Source of the DNA: Marinisporobacter sp.
Lineage (GTDB): Bacteria > Bacillota > Clostridia > Peptostreptococcales > Thermotaleaceae
Reading direction: 5' to 3'
Length of the DNA: 64,000 nucleotides
Assembly (NCBI GenBank): GCA_025210525.1
Contig: JAOARP010000039.1
Location: forward strand, 169,895 to 233,894
The notes under the pieces were generated by a model, which searched no databases, was not told the origin of the DNA, and saw nothing but the letters and a program-made list of their open reading frames with translations. A program made the position numbers and the translations under genes. Below, piece after piece: positions 63,583-64,000 of the stretch; the first letter of the stretch is position 1; each line of letters begins with the position of its first letter.

Positions 63583-63791
63583 ATTGCTCTCCCCCTGCCA
63601 TCGTTTTTTCTTAAGATTATTTAAAATTTATATTAACATTATTTGCATTGCCATTATTCTATACACTTCTTTGACTGGATTATACACTTGTTTATCACAT
63701 AGTTGCTTGAGAAAGAAGGTAAAAGACAAATATTTTGCTATACTGAGGTCTGTTACTTTACTACATAATATAAGAAAAATATTCAATATCC

Positions 63792-64000
63792 TTATATAAA
63801 CATTTTAACAAATTCTATAGGATGTTGAATCATTTGTGATGTTTGCTCTATGGAATAACCTTCATTAAGATAACGCTTTGCTATAACCCCCATAGATTCT
63901 CCTATCTCAATAATGTGATGATCTGGGTCATAAATACGAACAACACGTTGTTGCCACTCATGTTTTTTTTGTTCATGAACATATTCAATATTCTTATAGC
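63792..64000 (-). CDS. VOC-family (glyoxalase/bleomycin-resistance-like) protein, C-terminal part
   Basis: The window ends inside the gene. The 69 residues read EQKKHEWQQRVVRIYDPDHH and IIEIGESMGVIAKRYLNEGY. The YDPDHHIIEIGE block is the metal-binding final strand of VOC proteins. The substrate cannot be told. Confidence 0.75.
   Translation of the reverse strand, partial: YKNIEYVHEQKKHEWQQRVVRIYDPDHHIIEIGESMGVIAKRYLNEGYSIEQTSQMIQHPIEFVKMFI

Overview
The window is AT-rich DNA from an anaerobic, spore-forming Clostridia-type Firmicute. The evidence is: spore genes (a YyaC homologue and a small acid-soluble spore protein H), Shine-Dalgarno sites of the AGGAGG type, frequent TTG/GTG starts, a SAM-I riboswitch, a PyrR-type attenuator, two families of ATP-driven [4Fe-4S]/2-hydroxyacyl-CoA-dehydratase-like enzymes, and one UGA-containing selenoprotein gene. 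No rRNA, tRNA or CRISPR array was seen. The species cannot be fixed from the sequence alone.

Layout. 1-4.1 kb: 5' part of a RecD2-like helicase, a YvrJ-like peptide with a sigma-70 family factor, metK with its SAM-I riboswitch, and a small membrane transporter. 4.2-7.8 kb: TtcA-like tRNA thiolase, YyaC, an unidentified DNA-binding-like protein, and pyrBI behind two PyrR-binding hairpins. 7.9-10.9 kb: a three-gene activase/dehydratase-like operon. 11.0-13.7 kb: two double-glycine-leader peptides flanking a lipoprotein, and a broken transposase. 13.7-14.9 kb: a redox operon (HesB-like selenoprotein, membrane 4Fe-4S protein, glutaredoxin) behind a CsoR/CstR-type operator. 15-21.9 kb: an unknown protein, a patatin-like lipase, a B12-binding enzyme with an opine-dehydrogenase-like partner behind a gene-free leader of about 575 bp, an FAD protein, and sspH.

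22-38.9 kb is one sugar-catabolic region. It has an AraFGH-type ABC importer, mutarotase, SDR dehydrogenase, SMP-30 lactonase, IlvD/Edd-type sugar-acid dehydratase, RraA-like aldolase, two PfkB (KDG-type) kinases, KDPG aldolase, a GntR/FadR repressor and a YesM/YesN-type two-component system. Together these make a plausible semi-phosphorylative Entner-Doudoroff-like route: sugar to lactone to aldonate to 2-keto-3-deoxy acid to its phosphate to pyruvate plus triose phosphate. Two direct-repeat pairs between the importer and the sensor kinase look like binding sites of the AraC-type response regulator. A 17-bp motif is shared upstream of the kinase and aldolase genes and probably binds the GntR regulator.

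39-50.3 kb: a double-cubane-cluster reductase with DUF3343 protein and activase, a small membrane protein, a flavin reductase, a TetR-controlled RND efflux operon with two extra small genes, a siroheme-reductase-like protein and an exported amidase-like protein. 50.3-64 kb is accessory: an orphan PglX-like DNA methyltransferase, an L,D-transpeptidase gene cut at its N-terminal side right next to a large serine recombinase (possibly a skin-like intervening element), then cell-surface proteins (WG repeats, discoidin-like, SLH, copper-amine-oxidase stalk domain), small zinc-ribbon and membrane proteins, two GNAT acetyltransferases and a partial VOC protein.
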